64,000 nt of DNA, from the NCBI RefSeq assembly GCF_014649335.1, contig NZ_BMSV01000008.1, positions 1-64,000 on the forward strand. The letters are read 5' to 3'. A program made the position numbers and the translations under genes. The DNA comes from Streptomyces roseolilacinus (lineage in GTDB: Bacteria > Actinomycetota > Actinomycetes > Streptomycetales > Streptomycetaceae). Position 1 is the first letter of the stretch. Every line of letters starts with the position of its first letter. A model generated the notes under the pieces. That model did not search any database and was not told the origin of the DNA. It saw nothing but the letters and a program-made list of their open reading frames with translations. This document shows, piece after piece, positions 35,535 to 43,940 of this stretch.

Positions 35535-36574
35535 ACCAGTCCCCATCCCCCTCCCCGGCCCCGGCGTTCGCCGTGATCCCGGGCGCCCAGGTCCACCAGG
35601 TGCTCGACGGGAGGGAGGAGCACGTCACCCGGATCGTCGAGGCCGCCTACCGGCTGCACGGCACCGGGCGGACGGTGAACCCCGACTCGTACTTCCTCAC
35701 CTTCCCCGACCGGCCGTCGTCGCGGATCATCGCGCTGCCCGCCTCCGTGGGCGGCGACGTGGACGTGCACGGCATCAAGTGGATCTCCAGCTTCCCCGAG
35801 AACGTGGAGGCGGGCCTCCCGAGGGCCTCCGCGGTCCTCGTCCTCAACGACACCCGGACCGGCTACCCCTTCGCCTGCCTGGAGAGCTCGATCATCAGCG
35901 CCGTCCGGACCGCCGCGTCGGCGGCGCTGGCCGCCGTCGCCCTGAGCGGGCAGCGGGGCGAACGGCCCCGCCGGGTCGGCTTCTTCGGCACCGGACTGAT
36001 CGCCCGCTTCGTCCACACCTACCTCGCCGGCAACGGGTTCGTCTTCGACGAGGTCGGCGTGCACGACCTGTCGCCCGACCACGCGCGGGGCTTCAGGGGC
36101 TACCTGGAGCGGGCCGGGGAGGCGAAGACCACCGTCCACGCGTCGGCGGAGGACCTCGTCCGCTCCTCGGACCTGGTCGTGTTCGCCACCGTCGCCGGCC
36201 GCCCGCACGTCACCGACCCGGCGTGGTTCGCCCACCACCCGCTGGTGCTGCACCTCTCCCTGCGCGACCTGTCGACCGACGTCGTGCTCACCTCGCACAA
36301 CGTCACCGACGACGTCGAGCACTGCATGAAGGCCGGCACGTCGCTGCACCTGACCGAACAGCGCGTCGGCCACCGCGACTTCGTCACCGGCACGCTGTTC
36401 GACGTCCTCACCGGCGGGGCCGCCTGCCCGCCGGACCGGCCGGTCGTCTTCTCGCCCTTCGGGCTGGGCGTCCTCGACCTCGCCGTGGCGAAGCACGTGT
36501 ACGACGAGGTGGCCGGGGACGGCGCGCTGCACACCGTCCCCGGCTTCTTCCACGAGATGAACCGCTACGGCTGA
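35531..36574 (+). CDS. sbnB: 2,3-diaminopropionate biosynthesis protein SbnB-like
   Basis: This 347-residue protein of the ornithine cyclodeaminase/mu-crystallin family has a Rossmann motif GFFGTGLIARFV in the middle and the NPDSYFL and GIKWISSFPEN segments typical of the SbnB branch. SbnB oxidatively splits N-(1-amino-1-carboxyethyl)glutamate into L-2,3-diaminopropionate and 2-oxoglutarate using NAD. The partner SbnA-like gene lies at 38201-39265, with the SARP gene between them. It starts at a GTG inside the TauD-like stop. Its last 10 bp overlap the convergent SARP gene. Function is well supported by the pairing. Confidence 0.9.
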   Translation: MNQSPSPSPAPAFAVIPGAQVHQVLDGREEHVTRIVEAAYRLHGTGRTVNPDSYFLTFPDRPSSRIIALPASVGGDVDVHGIKWISSFPENVEAGLPRASAVLVLNDTRTGYPFACLESSIISAVRTAASAALAAVALSGQRGERPRRVGFFGTGLIARFVHTYLAGNGFVFDEVGVHDLSPDHARGFRGYLERAGEAKTTVHASAEDLVRSSDLVVFATVAGRPHVTDPAWFAHHPLVLHLSLRDLSTDVVLTSHNVTDDVEHCMKAGTSLHLTEQRVGHRDFVTGTLFDVLTGGAACPPDRPVVFSPFGLGVLDLAVAKHVYDEVAGDGALHTVPGFFHEMNRYG

Positions 36575-37407
36575 CGCGTCCCGAGCGCGGTGAGGAGGGC
36601 CCCGCCGCGCCAGGGGGAGTCCCCGCCCACCGGGGCGGGGTCGGGCCGGCCGGTGAACGCCTCGGGCGCGAACCCGTCGACGCTGCCGGTGAGGATCGCC
36701 TGGTAGGTGTGGCGCAGCGCCGGCCCCGGGTCGACCCCCAGCTCGTCCTCCAGCTGCCGGCGCCCCTCGTGGAAGACCGCGAACGCGTCGGCCTGCCGGT
36801 CCGTCGCGTACAGCGCCAGCATGAGCTGCGCCCGCAACCGCTCCCGCAGGGGGTACGCGCGGACCAGGCCGACCAGCTCGGAGGTGATCTGGACGTGCCG
36901 GGCGAGCGCGAGGTCGGCCGAGATGCGGCTCTCCAGCGTCTCCATGTACGCCTCCTCGATGCTCGGCCGCTCGGTCTCGCCCAGGTGCTCGGTCACGTCG
37001 GTGAGGGTCGGGCCCCGCCACAGCTCCAGCGCCGCCCGCAGCAGGTCGGCGGCGTGGCCGTAGCGGCGCCTGCGCAGCGCGGTGTGGCCGGCCCGCGACA
37101 ACGCGTCGAACTCGCTGTAGTCGAACCTCCCGGAGACGATCCGCAGCAGGTAGCCGGAGCCCTTGCGGACTATCTCGGCGTGGTCCTCCAGGTGCTGCCG
37201 CAGTCTGGACGCGTAGGTGTATATCTGCGCCTGGTACGTGCCGGGCGGGTTCCTGCCCCACAGCGCCTCGCCCAGCCGGTGGTCGGGGAGCACCCGCTCA
37301 CCGGCCAGCAGTAATGCCGCGAGCATGGTCCGTTGTTTCGTTCCGTTGAGCGGAATCTCTTTGTTCTCCAGCCAGAGTCCCACGGGGCCGAGAATCCGAA
37401 ACTCCAT
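36565..37407 (-). CDS. SARP-family transcriptional activator
   Basis: A 280-residue protein starting at the ATG at 37407, with AAGGAG ten bases upstream. The N-terminal winged-helix domain (MEFRILGPVGLWLENKEI, then GTKQRTMLAALLL and LWGRNPPGTYQAQIYTYASRLR) and the following bacterial transcriptional activation domain (about 100-250) define the AfsR/DnrI/RedD family at its short, pathway-specific length. No NTPase domain follows. SARPs bind direct heptamer repeats spaced 11 bp, overlapping the -35 region. Such repeats are present upstream of three cluster operons, making this the likely cluster-specific activator. It converges on the SbnB-like gene with a 10-bp overlap. Confidence 0.93.
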   Translation of the reverse strand: MEFRILGPVGLWLENKEIPLNGTKQRTMLAALLLAGERVLPDHRLGEALWGRNPPGTYQAQIYTYASRLRQHLEDHAEIVRKGSGYLLRIVSGRFDYSEFDALSRAGHTALRRRRYGHAADLLRAALELWRGPTLTDVTEHLGETERPSIEEAYMETLESRISADLALARHVQITSELVGLVRAYPLRERLRAQLMLALYATDRQADAFAVFHEGRRQLEDELGVDPGPALRHTYQAILTGSVDGFAPEAFTGRPDPAPVGGDSPWRGGALLTALGTRQP

Positions 37408-38166
37408 CAGGAAAGCGCTCCTTTTGCATCGAGGCAACGTGGGTGCGTGCTCGCGGGATCGCCGGGGCGGCACGGCCCGGAAATCCCCCGGATGGCGCCG
37501 GTTCGATGGCGCGCCGCATTCCCCCCGGTACTGCCGGAAGGAGAGGGGCGGAGTGTCGGAGAGGGTCTCAGGAAAGGGCGGCGGGGAGATGCTGCGGTGC
37601 CGTGTCCCGCCGACGGGGGGCCGGCAGGGCGGTGCGGTCGCCCGGGCCGGCGCACGGGCCCGTGGAAGGAGCGTCAGAAGGCATCTTCTAGTCCCCGTCC
37701 CCCGTGAACTATTGCGTCGCCGACCCAGCGGGCGAATTTTCGCCGCGCTGTGACTGTAGGCACGTCCTGGAACGGGAGTCAAGGATCCCCGGCGGGGAGG
37801 GATTGCTGCCGCTAACGCGCCGGTAACCTTCGGAACTGGCCGGATCGGGGTGGTCGACCGGCTATTTCGACGGGTGGATTCGAATGTGATCACCCTGTTG
37901 GTCGCGGAGTACGGCTATGCCGGGATCGTGGTGATCCCGAATCACGGGGAGTGGCGTCCGGGCTGTTCGGCGGGCCCGCAAATGATGCGTGGCGGGGGTC
38001 CTGCAAGAAACGGTTGGCAGGGGGTGTTGTCGGGCGGGGCCCCGGCGGCCCGGTGATCTTCGGGGGAGGGGCGCGGCGGCCTTCCGTGGCGCGCGCCCCT
38101 CCCTTGTGTGAATTCCCCGGGGCCGGAGGGTATCGGCGGGAGGTCGCGCCCGCGGGGCCAGTAGCT
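37408..38166. promoter_or_regulatory. Long divergent intergenic region between the SARP and sbnA genes
   Basis: About 760 bp without a convincing gene; short reading frames here have poor codon bias. It is less G/C-rich than its surroundings in places (for example 37680-37750 and 37800-37950). Visible structure: a GGCGAA-TT-TTCGCC palindrome at 37731-37744, and an inverted repeat whose arms (GATTCG..GATCACC near 37873-37892 and GGTGATCCCGAATC near 37932-37945) flank about 40 bp. It probably contains the SARP promoter and its controls. Confidence 0.45.
38064..38103 (+). terminator. Terminator-like hairpin upstream of sbnA
   Basis: A 12-bp stem (GGGAGGGGCGCG at 38064-38075 pairing with 38092-38103) with a 16-base loop is followed by TTGTGTG. 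No plus-strand gene ends nearby, so it may insulate or attenuate a transcript entering the sbnA promoter region, or act in an untranslated leader. Confidence 0.45.
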
Positions 38167-38184
38167 GCCGTATAGATCAAATAT
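38167..38184 (+). promoter_or_regulatory. Candidate SARP-type direct repeat upstream of sbnA
   Basis: GCCGTAT (38167-38173), a 4-bp spacer, then CAAATAT (38178-38184), followed by CGG as at 13061. The same heptamer and 11-bp pitch occur at 13043 and 34435. It ends only 16 bp before the GTG start at 38201, so the transcript leader would be very short if this is a -35-overlapping site; the TATAGAT inside it could alternatively be a -10 element. Confidence 0.5.
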
Positions 38185-38200
38185 CGGAGCGTGGCCAACT

Positions 38201-39265
38201 GTGAAATGCCGGTCGTGGCGGGCTTCCCTTGAAGAGATTGGGTTGCAACAGGTGGCGGCTATCATCTCGAATCCCATGGACTTCAATGTGGAGGACCTCT
38301 ACGTCGATCTCCGGCGCAGCGTGGGCCGCCGGCTGTTCCTCAAGTGCGAGGGCTTCAACTTCGCCGGCTCGGTCAAGCTCAAGGCCGCCGCGGAGATGGT
38401 CGAGGCCAAGGAGCGCGCCGGGGAGCTGACGCCGGGCTCGACGCTCATCGAGTCGTCCTCCGGGAACATGGGGGTCGCCCTCAGCGTCGTCGCCGCCAGC
38501 CGCGGCTACCGCTTCGTCTGCGTCACCGACGTGCGCTGCACCCGCACCGCCATCCGGCTGATGGAGACGCTCGGCAGCGAGGTCCACATCATCGGCGAAC
38601 CGGATCCCGAGGGCGGGTTCCTCGGCGCCCGCCTCGCGTACGTGCGCCGGCTGTGCGCGGCGAACAGCGGCTACCTGTGGCTCAACCAGTACGCCAACGA
38701 CGGCAACTGGATGGGCCACTACCGCACGACGGGACCCGAGATCGCCAAGGCGTTCCCCCTCCTCGACGTCCTGTTCATCGGCGCGGGGACCACCGGCACC
38801 CTCATGGGCTGCGCGAACTACTTCCGCGAGAACCAGCCGTCGGTCACCGTCGTGGCCGTCGACGTCGTCGGTTCCGTGACGTTCGGGACGCCGGCGGGCC
38901 GCCGTCTCATCCCGGGCCTCGGCACCGGGGTCCGCCCCGGCATCCTCGACCCCTCCTGCGTCGACGACGTCGTGCACGTCTCGGAGACGGACACGGTCCG
39001 CATGTGCCACCGGCTGGTGCGGGGCGGCTTCCTGTTCGGCGGCTCCACGGGCACCGTGGTCAGCGGCGCGCTCGACTGGCTGGCGGCGAACGGCGCCGCC
39101 GAGGACGTCACGGCCGTCGCCATCTCCCCCGACTTCGGCACCAACTACCTCGACACGGTCTACGACGACGCTTGGCTGACCCGCTCCTACGGAACCGGGA
39201 GCGGAACCGGGAGCGGGACCGGGACCGGAAGCGGGACCGGAGCCGGGGCCCCGGACGCCGGCTGA
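38201..39265 (+). CDS. sbnA: 2,3-diaminopropionate biosynthesis protein SbnA-like
   Basis: A 354-residue PLP enzyme of the cysteine synthase fold. The start is a GTG with GGAG twelve bases upstream. The PLP lysine is Lys59 in FAGSVKLKAA, the phosphate/substrate loop is SSSGNMG (about 85-91), and the GAGTTGT glycine-rich loop lies near 197. SbnA condenses O-phospho-L-serine with L-glutamate to N-(1-amino-1-carboxyethyl)glutamate, which SbnB converts to L-2,3-diaminopropionate. Together they show that Dap is supplied inside this cluster. The C-terminus ends in a Gly-Thr-Gly-Ser low-complexity tail of about 20 residues, encoded by short tandem repeats (39187-39245), not part of the family fold. 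Confidence 0.9.
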   Translation: MKCRSWRASLEEIGLQQVAAIISNPMDFNVEDLYVDLRRSVGRRLFLKCEGFNFAGSVKLKAAAEMVEAKERAGELTPGSTLIESSSGNMGVALSVVAASRGYRFVCVTDVRCTRTAIRLMETLGSEVHIIGEPDPEGGFLGARLAYVRRLCAANSGYLWLNQYANDGNWMGHYRTTGPEIAKAFPLLDVLFIGAGTTGTLMGCANYFRENQPSVTVVAVDVVGSVTFGTPAGRRLIPGLGTGVRPGILDPSCVDDVVHVSETDTVRMCHRLVRGGFLFGGSTGTVVSGALDWLAANGAAEDVTAVAISPDFGTNYLDTVYDDAWLTRSYGTGSGTGSGTGTGSGTGAGAPDAG

Positions 39266-39327
39266 CGGCACGGCCACGGCGGGCCCCCCGGGCCCCCGGC
39301 GCCCTCACCCGCCCGAGGCCGCCCTCC

Positions 39328-40005
39328 TCAGCCGCCGTCCGCCGCCCGGCCGCCCTCACCCGCCGCCAGCAGCACGACCTCCAGCGTGCGCGGCCCGTGG
39401 ACGCCCTCGACCCGGTCCAGCTCGATGTCGCTGGTCGCGGACGGACCCGAGATCCACGTCAGCGGGCGGCGCGGGTCCAGCCGCTCCAGCGCCTCCGGCA
39501 CCGAGCCCACGACCTGGTCGGGCACCCGCACGACGCAGACGTGGTGGTCCGGCACGAGCGTGATGCGCCGCCTGCCCTGGTCGGGGCCGCCGTCCAGCAC
39601 GATCGTGCCGGTCTCCGCGACGGCCACCGCGCAGCCCGTGACGACGCTGTCCACGGCGTCCAGCTCCCACGGCGTGGACGCCGCCCGGTCGTGCACCCGC
39701 GTCGCGTCCACCGCGGCCGTCCAGTGGGGCGGCAGCCCCGGCGGCACCAGGACCGACGCCGCGCCGCGCCGCGAGAGCAGCCGCGCCAGCAGCTCCCCGA
39801 CGCCGTCCTCGGTGGTCCGGTGGACGACCGCCCGGTAGTCCGCGAGGTTCCCGGCGAGGAGGTCGACCGTCTCCCCGGCGGTCCGCGCGCCGTGCGTCCG
39901 CAGGTAGTCCCGCTCCACCGGGACGTCCCGGGGCCGCTCCCCGCGCGGTACGTCCGCCAGGGCGCGGCGCACCCGCGCCAGCACCCGGTCCCTGCCGTCG
40001 CTCAT
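39328..40005 (-). CDS. lutC: L-lactate utilization protein LutC
   Basis: This 225-residue LUD-domain protein starts at an ATG overlapping the lutB stop (ATGA). Segments such as VTGCAVAVAETGTIVLDGG and LVPDHHVCVV are typical of LutC/YkgG. With LutA and LutB it forms the iron-sulfur L-lactate oxidase complex that converts L-lactate to pyruvate. It is the last gene of the rha-lut run and converges on the sbnA gene at the edge of the biosynthetic cluster. Confidence 0.93.
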   Translation of the reverse strand: MSDGRDRVLARVRRALADVPRGERPRDVPVERDYLRTHGARTAGETVDLLAGNLADYRAVVHRTTEDGVGELLARLLSRRGAASVLVPPGLPPHWTAAVDATRVHDRAASTPWELDAVDSVVTGCAVAVAETGTIVLDGGPDQGRRRITLVPDHHVCVVRVPDQVVGSVPEALERLDPRRPLTWISGPSATSDIELDRVEGVHGPRTLEVVLLAAGEGGRAADGG

Positions 40006-41471
40006 CGCGCGCCTCCCCGCGTCCGCTGCCACCAGTCCCGGAACGACTCCGCCGGCACCTTCGGCAACGCCCTCGTGTCCGACCAGGCCCGGCCCGGTCC
40101 CGGGAGCCGCTCGGGGTGCAGCCGCCGCGTCCGCGACGCCAGCCGCTGGCCGGCCCGCAGGGCGCCGGGGTGGTCCAGCGTCCAGCGGGCCGCCCGCATC
40201 GCCGCCCGCTCCGCCGCGTGCCCCCGGGCCGGCCGGAGGGTGACCCGCACCCCCTGCCGCGTCACCTCGCCGCCCTGCACCACCCGCTCCCGCAGGTGCA
40301 CCAGCACCTCCGGGATGTCGATGGCGACCGGGCACACCTCGTAGCACGCCCCGCACAGCGACGAGGCGTACGGCAGCGACGCGTCGACCTCGCTGCCGGT
40401 GCCGCGCAGCTGCGGGGAGAGGATCGCGCCGATCGGGCCGGGGTAGACGGAGCCGTACGCGTGGCCGCCGGCCCGCTCGTACACCGGGCACACGTTCAGG
40501 CAGGCCGAGCAGCGGATGCAGCGCAGCGCCTGCCGCCCCACCTCGTCGGCGAGCGTGTCGGTGCGGCCGTTGTCGAGCAGCACCAGGTGGAAGTCGCGCG
40601 GGCCGTCCCCGTCCGCCGTGCCGGTCCACATCGACGTGTACGGGTTCATCCGCTCGGCCGTGGAGGAGCGGGGGAGCAGCTGGAGGAACACCTCCAGGTC
40701 CCGCCACGTCGGCACGACCTTCTCGATGCCGACGACCGAGATCAGCGTCTCGGGGAGGGTCAGGCACATCCGCCCGTTGCCCTCCGACTCGACGACGACG
40801 AGCGTGCCCGTCTCGGCCACCATGAAGTTCGCGCCGGACACGCCGACCTTCGCGCGCAGGAACTTCTCCCGCAGGTGCAGCCGGGCCGCCTCCGCGAGGT
40901 CCGTCGGGTCGTCCGTCAGGCCCTCGGGCGCGGCGCGGCCCCAACGGCCCATGCGCCGGGCGAAGACGTCGCGGATCTCGCCCCGGTTGCGGTGGATCGC
41001 CGGGACCAGGATGTGCGACGGCCGGTCGTCCCCGAGCTGCACGATCAGCTCGGCGAGGTCCGTCTCGTACGCGCGGACGCCGGCGGCCTCCAGCGCCTCG
41101 TTCAGCCCGATCTCCTGGGTGGCCATCGACTTGACCTTGACGACCTCGCTCTCGCCGGTCGCCTTGACGAGGGCGGTGACGATCCGGTTGGCCTCGTCGG
41201 CGTCGGCGGCCCAGTGCACCGTCCCGCCGGCCGCGGTGACGGCCCGCTCCAGCCGCACGAGGTGGTGGTCGAGGTGGCGCAGCGTCCGGTCCTTGATCGC
41301 CTTGCCGGCGGCGCGCAGCTCCTCCCAGTCCTCCAGCTCGGCGACGGCCCTGGCCCGCTTGTCGCGGATGGTGTGGGTGGCGTGGCGCAGGTTGCCGCGC
41401 AGCGTCCCGTTCCGCACGGCGTCGCGCGCGGCCTTCGGGAAGGCGGGCATGCCGAGGTACGTACCGCTCAT
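40002..41471 (-). CDS. lutB: L-lactate utilization iron-sulfur protein LutB
   Basis: A 489-residue protein with an N-terminal LUD domain (about 60-300) and two cysteine-rich clusters for [4Fe-4S] centres: CIRCSACLNVCPVY and, about 50 residues later, CGACYEVCPVAIDIPE. It is the electron-transfer subunit of the LutABC L-lactate oxidation complex. It overlaps lutA by 4 bp at its start and lutC by 4 bp at its end, so the three are translationally coupled. Confidence 0.95.
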   Translation of the reverse strand: MSGTYLGMPAFPKAARDAVRNGTLRGNLRHATHTIRDKRARAVAELEDWEELRAAGKAIKDRTLRHLDHHLVRLERAVTAAGGTVHWAADADEANRIVTALVKATGESEVVKVKSMATQEIGLNEALEAAGVRAYETDLAELIVQLGDDRPSHILVPAIHRNRGEIRDVFARRMGRWGRAAPEGLTDDPTDLAEAARLHLREKFLRAKVGVSGANFMVAETGTLVVVESEGNGRMCLTLPETLISVVGIEKVVPTWRDLEVFLQLLPRSSTAERMNPYTSMWTGTADGDGPRDFHLVLLDNGRTDTLADEVGRQALRCIRCSACLNVCPVYERAGGHAYGSVYPGPIGAILSPQLRGTGSEVDASLPYASSLCGACYEVCPVAIDIPEVLVHLRERVVQGGEVTRQGVRVTLRPARGHAAERAAMRAARWTLDHPGALRAGQRLASRTRRLHPERLPGPGRAWSDTRALPKVPAESFRDWWQRTRGGAR

Positions 41472-42223
41472 GCGTAGGGCTCCTCCTCGGTGGCGGCCAG
41501 GATCTCCGCGAGGTGTACCGGACGGACCCGCGAACCGCGCCGGGCGAGGGTGCCGCCGATGTGCATCAGGCACGAGTTGTCGACCGCGCACACGGTCCCG
41601 GCGCCCGTCGCCTCGACGGCGTGCGCCTTGTCGGCGCCCATCGCCGCGGACACGTCCGGGTTCTTCACCGCGAACGTCCCGCCGAAGCCGCAGCACTCCT
41701 CGGCGCCGTCCAGCTCGCGCAGCCGAAGGCCCCTGACGTGGGCGAGGAGCCGGCGCGGCCGGTCCCGCAGCCCCAGTACGCGCAGGCCGTGGCAGGTGGG
41801 GTGGTAGGTGACGGTGTGCGGGAAGTACGCGCCGACGTCCGTCACCCCGAGGACGTCCACGAGGAACTCGGTCAGCTCGTACGTCTTGGTCACCGCCCGG
41901 GCGGCCGCCTCGGCCAGCTCCCCGCCCCGGCCCTCGGCGGCGGCCTTCGCGCCGACGCGCGGGTAGTTGTCCCGCACCATCGCGGCGCACGAACCGGACG
42001 GGGTGACCACGTGGTCGTAGGCGCGGAACGCCGCGTCGAAGCGGCGGACGAGGGGTTCCGTCTCGTGCCGGTAGCCGGTGTTGAACTGCGGCTGGCCGCA
42101 GCAGCTCTGTGTCGCCGGGAAGTCGACCGCGACCCCGAGCCGCTCCAGCAGCCGCACCGTGGCCCGGCCGGTGCGCGGGTACAGGGTGTCGTTGACGCAG
42201 GTGACGAAGAGCGCTACGCGCAT
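41468..42223 (-). CDS. lutA: L-lactate utilization protein LutA (CCG-domain protein)
   Basis: A 251-residue protein with the two CCG-type cysteine motifs of the glycolate oxidase GlcF/heterodisulfide reductase family: SCCGQPQFNTGY (about 40-51) and EECCGFGGTFAVKNP (about 163-177), plus the TYHPTCH and DNSCLMHIGG cysteines. It is the probable catalytic iron-sulfur subunit for L-lactate oxidation. The start overlaps the rhaB 3' end by 10 bp, joining lactate oxidation directly to rhamnose breakdown. Confidence 0.94.
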   Translation of the reverse strand: MRVALFVTCVNDTLYPRTGRATVRLLERLGVAVDFPATQSCCGQPQFNTGYRHETEPLVRRFDAAFRAYDHVVTPSGSCAAMVRDNYPRVGAKAAAEGRGGELAEAAARAVTKTYELTEFLVDVLGVTDVGAYFPHTVTYHPTCHGLRVLGLRDRPRRLLAHVRGLRLRELDGAEECCGFGGTFAVKNPDVSAAMGADKAHAVEATGAGTVCAVDNSCLMHIGGTLARRGSRVRPVHLAEILAATEEEPYA

Positions 42224-43722
42224 GCCCCGTCCTCCTTCCGGCGGGTCCCGCCGTGGATCCGGTCCGCCGCCCGGTCCCAGGCGGCGCGATCACCTGACGG
42301 ATCGTAGTACCGCAGGGGCTGGGTGGCGCGCACCAGTCCGCGCAGTTCGGCCCGGCCGCCCTCGACGACGCCGGCGGCGCGGGCCTGGACGAGGGCGTTG
42401 CCGAGCGCGGCGGCCTCGGCGGGTCCGGCGACGACGGGCAGGCCGGTGGCATCGGCGGTCAGCCGGCACAGCAGCGCGTTGCGGGCGCCGCCGCCGACGA
42501 CGTGCACGGTGCGCACGGTGCGGCCCGCCAGGGCGGCCGCCTGCTCGACGGCCGCGCGGTGGGCGAGGGCGAGGGAGTCCAGGACGCAGCGGGTGAACTC
42601 GACGGGCGTGCGCGGGACGGGCTGGCCGGTGCGGGCGCACGCCCCGGCGATGCGGCGCGGCATGTCGTCCGGGGCGAGGAAGGCCGGGTCGCCGGCGTCC
42701 ACCACGGACCGCAGCGGCGGCGCGTCGGCGGCCGCGGCGAGGAGGGCGTCGAGGTCCTGCGGGTGGCCCTGCGCCTCCCAGGCGCGCAGGCACTCCTGGA
42801 GGAGCCACAGGCCCATGATGTTGCGGAGGTAGCGGACGGTGCCGTCGACGCCCAGCTCGTTGGTGAAGTTCGCCGCCCGGGACGCCTCCGTGAGGACGGG
42901 GGCGTCCAGTTCGAGGCCGGCGAGGGACCACGTCCCGGTGGCGATGTACGCGAAGTCGTCGCCGTCCGCCGCGGGCACGCCGAGCACGGCGGACGCGGTG
43001 TCGTGCGACCCGACCGCCGTCACCGGGACCGGCCCGGTGAGCCCGGTCTCGGCGAGGACCTCCGGCAGCAGCAGCCCGGCGGGGTCGCCGGGGCGGCGCA
43101 GGGGCGGGAAGAGGCCCGGGTCGATGCCGAGGCGGCCGGCGACGACCGGGGACCAGTCGCGGGTGCGGGGGTCGAGGAGCTGGGTGGTCGAGGCGTTGGT
43201 CAGCTCCGTGCCGGCCTCGCCGGTGAGCCAGTACGCGATGAGGTCGGGGACCAGCAGCAGGCGCCGCGCGGCGGCGAGCTGCGGGGTGCCCCGGGCAGCG
43301 ACCAGCTGGTACACGGTGTTGAACGGCAGGTGCTGGAGGCCCGTCGCCGCGTACAGCTCCTTCGGCGGGAGCACCGCGGCGACCTCCCCGGCGGCGCCGT
43401 CCGTGCGGGCGTCCCGGTAGTGCACGGGGTTGCCGAGCAGGGCGCCGTGCGCGTCGAGCAGCCCGTAGTCGACGGCCCAGCCGTCGACGCCGACCCCGGC
43501 CAGCCGCCCGCCCGCCGCCTCCCCGGCCGCCCGCAGTCCGTCCAGGACGCCGCGGTACAGGCCGAGCACGTCCCAGTGCAGCGTCCCGCCGACGCGTACG
43601 GGCCGGTTGGGGAAGCGGTGGACCTCCCGGAGCTCCAGGGTCCCCGCCCCGATCCGGGCGAGCATGACCCGCCCGCTGGAGGCGCCGAGGTCGACGGCGG
43701 CGAACGGCTGGCTGGAAGACAT
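42214..43722 (-). CDS. rhaB: L-rhamnulokinase
   Basis: A 502-residue FGGY-family sugar kinase. The ATG at 43722 follows GAGG six bases upstream; another ATG lies at 43728. The ATP-binding phosphate-1 motif AVDLGASSGRV is at the N-terminus, DGWAVDYG marks the sugar site with its Asp, and VGGGARNALLCRLTADATG is the adenosine motif. It phosphorylates L-rhamnulose to L-rhamnulose 1-phosphate. It lies between the aldolase gene, with a 218-bp gap holding a strong hairpin, and lutA, which it overlaps. Confidence 0.94.
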   Translation of the reverse strand: MSSSQPFAAVDLGASSGRVMLARIGAGTLELREVHRFPNRPVRVGGTLHWDVLGLYRGVLDGLRAAGEAAGGRLAGVGVDGWAVDYGLLDAHGALLGNPVHYRDARTDGAAGEVAAVLPPKELYAATGLQHLPFNTVYQLVAARGTPQLAAARRLLLVPDLIAYWLTGEAGTELTNASTTQLLDPRTRDWSPVVAGRLGIDPGLFPPLRRPGDPAGLLLPEVLAETGLTGPVPVTAVGSHDTASAVLGVPAADGDDFAYIATGTWSLAGLELDAPVLTEASRAANFTNELGVDGTVRYLRNIMGLWLLQECLRAWEAQGHPQDLDALLAAAADAPPLRSVVDAGDPAFLAPDDMPRRIAGACARTGQPVPRTPVEFTRCVLDSLALAHRAAVEQAAALAGRTVRTVHVVGGGARNALLCRLTADATGLPVVAGPAEAAALGNALVQARAAGVVEGGRAELRGLVRATQPLRYYDPSGDRAAWDRAADRIHGGTRRKEDGACA

Positions 43723-43769
43723 CTGCATCCTCGTCGTGAAGCGACTCTGTCGAAGGAGGGGCGGGCGGC

Positions 43770-43803
43770 CCGGGAGGAGCGGGCGCCCGGGAGGAGCGGG
43801 CGC
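43770..43803. repeat. Tandem 17-bp repeat in the rhaD-rhaB gap
   Basis: The unit CGGGAGGAGCGGGCGCC occurs twice head to tail, followed by a partial third (CGGGAGG). It lies just upstream of rhaB on the minus strand. No function is evident; it may form alternative hairpins. Confidence 0.6.
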
Positions 43804-43827
43804 CCGGGAGGCAGGGGCCGGGTGCGG

Positions 43828-43868
43828 GGGCCGGTGCGGGGCGCCGGTCCGACGCCCCGCACCGGCCC
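43828..43868 (-). terminator. Strong hairpin between rhaD and rhaB
   Basis: Arms 43828-43843 and 43853-43868 (16 bp, GGGCCGGTGCGGGGCG against its complement) enclose a 9-base loop. It lies 73 bp after the rhaD stop within a same-strand run. It may partially terminate transcription or stabilise the upstream message, lowering rhaB-lutABC relative to rhaI-rhaD. Confidence 0.65.
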
Positions 43869-43940
43869 GCGTCCGCGGCCCGTCGCGCGGACCACGGACC
43901 GCGGCGGACCGCGGGCGCCGGGGCGGGCGTGGGCGCGGGC

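Noticed and set aside
37850..38198. Short frames in the SARP-sbnA gap as small genes
   Set aside because: None has a good ribosome binding site or a recognisable domain, and the frames overlap a hairpin and repeats.
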